Source: Arion vulgaris (Eukaryota > Mollusca > Gastropoda > Stylommatophora > Arionidae). Taken from it: DNA of 64,000 nt. The notes beneath the pieces were generated by a model. It made no database searches, was not told the DNA's origin, and saw nothing but the letters and a program-made list of their open reading frames with translations. How positions within the stretch are numbered: the first letter of the stretch is position 1; each line of letters opens with the position of its first letter. A program made the translations under genes and the position numbers. Positions 63,135 through 64,000 of this stretch are shown here, piece by piece. The DNA lies in contig CM036764.1 in assembly GCA_020796225.1 (NCBI GenBank), positions 27,254,233 through 27,318,232 of the forward strand, read 5' to 3'.

Positions 63135-63301
63135 CAGGGACGGCTCGTCATTAAGAGCCAGTGGGGCCCGGCTCCACTAAAAACCGAAAAAGGAAATAAC
63201 TTCCCGGAATAGTCAAATAATAGTAAATACTAAAAAAACCATGATTTTTCCGAAAATTTGTGTCTTGCACCACCAAGAAAGATTACCACGAGCCGCCACT
63301 G
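63135..63301. mobile_element. hAT-type MITE with 8-bp target duplication
   Basis: A 167-base element with terminal inverted repeats: CAGGGACGGCTCGT at the left, and ACGAGCCGCCACTG at the right (reverse complement CAGTGGCGGCTCGT). It is flanked by a perfect 8-bp duplication, TAGTAACT, at 63127-63134 and 63302-63309. CAG...CTG ends with 8-bp duplications are the hallmark of hAT transposition. No coding capacity. Confidence 0.88.
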
Positions 63302-63557
63302 TAGTAACTACATGCAAGTCACATAGTCGCTGTTTTAAAATGTATTATTTGAAGTAAGCATTCTTCGTTTCCTGACTATGATCTATCCACCTGCTCTCAT
63401 ACTTCAATATCCATTGAATAAAACTAAAGTAACTATTTTATACGAAAACTACATAACCTGTGTTATTGTTGCCCTACTTCTGTTTGTTTCCGCTGGAACA
63501 TTTTTTTCGGGGTAAATATCCAATTAGAACACCGGTAGCGTGTCAAAATTTGGTATG

Positions 63558-63720
63558 TTAACACATTCACTGCCGAATTGAAAAACACGATGTGACCGAA
63601 TTAATTTTTTGGTTCACATTTTCCAGCTTTGAAGAAATATTTAAAATTCATCCAATTAACAAATTTTTACCAAACTCCCAATCGGATCTCGTTTTATTGT
63701 AAATAAAAACAGGAAATCAG
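63558..63720. mobile_element. End of a piggyBac-like element related to 18159-19429
   Basis: Begins TTAACACATTCACTGCCGAA. The following 160 bases, including CATCCAATTAACAAATTTTTACC, are similar in reverse complement to 19260-19429. The other end is not identified and may lie beyond the window. Confidence 0.4.
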
Positions 63721-64000
63721 AATGCAGTTATGTAAATTTAGCACTCATTTTTACACGCAACATTGCTTGCGGCAGTTGGGTTACTTCAATACGTACGGAA
63801 CCTGTTAAAAGCGTCAGTGTGTTGTCTGCAAAGGTTCCTGTTATGTGCTGATGAAAAAATACCAGCACACCTTGGGACAAGAGAATTGTCCAGTAATTTT
63901 TCGGACAGACACACATGCCAGGACAGGTCTATCCTACCGCCATCGCGCCGCTTCTGGAAATGTAAACTTACACACAGCAGGGCGGCCGGAACAATAGTTG

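Overview
The window is animal nuclear DNA: AT-rich, with spliced genes, long introns, and many SINEs, broken non-LTR reverse transcriptases and tandem arrays. The mix of tRNA-headed SINEs, Penelope-like elements and LINE remnants, with an RME-8 orthologue of invertebrate character, suggests a marine invertebrate, most likely a mollusc. That placement is inference; no marker here fixes the species.

Three genes are supported, all on the + strand. (1) The 3' part of DNAJC13/RME-8, an endosomal J-domain co-chaperone scaffold, runs from 962 to a stop at 41197 in at least 15 exons and covers about the last 670 residues. (2) An unrecognised gene ends at 56026; its last exon (54930-56026) encodes a basic, low-complexity protein with a coiled coil and a C-terminal membrane anchor. 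(3) The first two coding exons of a secreted GH18 chitinase lie at 61029-61089 and 62676-62887, and the rest of the gene is beyond the right edge. A possible small secreted-peptide exon lies at 51067-51170. The three genes show no operon-like or functional linkage.

Most of the rest is mobile DNA. There are six short-element families (called A to F here), about fifteen 3' tails of LINE reverse transcriptases, TTAA-bounded MITE-like elements, one hAT-type MITE with an 8-bp target duplication, and four Penelope-like (PLE) loci. Three PLE loci are head-to-head composites with one short and one long arm, and two of these are bounded by perfect 14- and 15-bp target duplications. Several SINEs sit inside older elements with clear target duplications, so insertion order can be read. 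Tandem arrays with units of 13 to about 80 bp occur in introns and intergenic DNA.

Layout: 1-41197 DNAJC13 introns and exons with inserted repeats; 41198-about 42205 its 3' UTR; 42200-54900 intergenic or intronic DNA with 36-bp and 58-bp arrays, PLE composites and LINE remnants; 54930-56200 the membrane-anchor gene's last exon; 56340-60990 SINEs, LINE tails and an array; 61029 to the end the start of the chitinase gene. I saw no convincing new gene system. The most unusual signal is the recurrent PLE head-to-head architecture. DNAJC13 also carries two one-base deficits in homopolymers and one badly degraded exon, which look more like assembly errors than gene decay.
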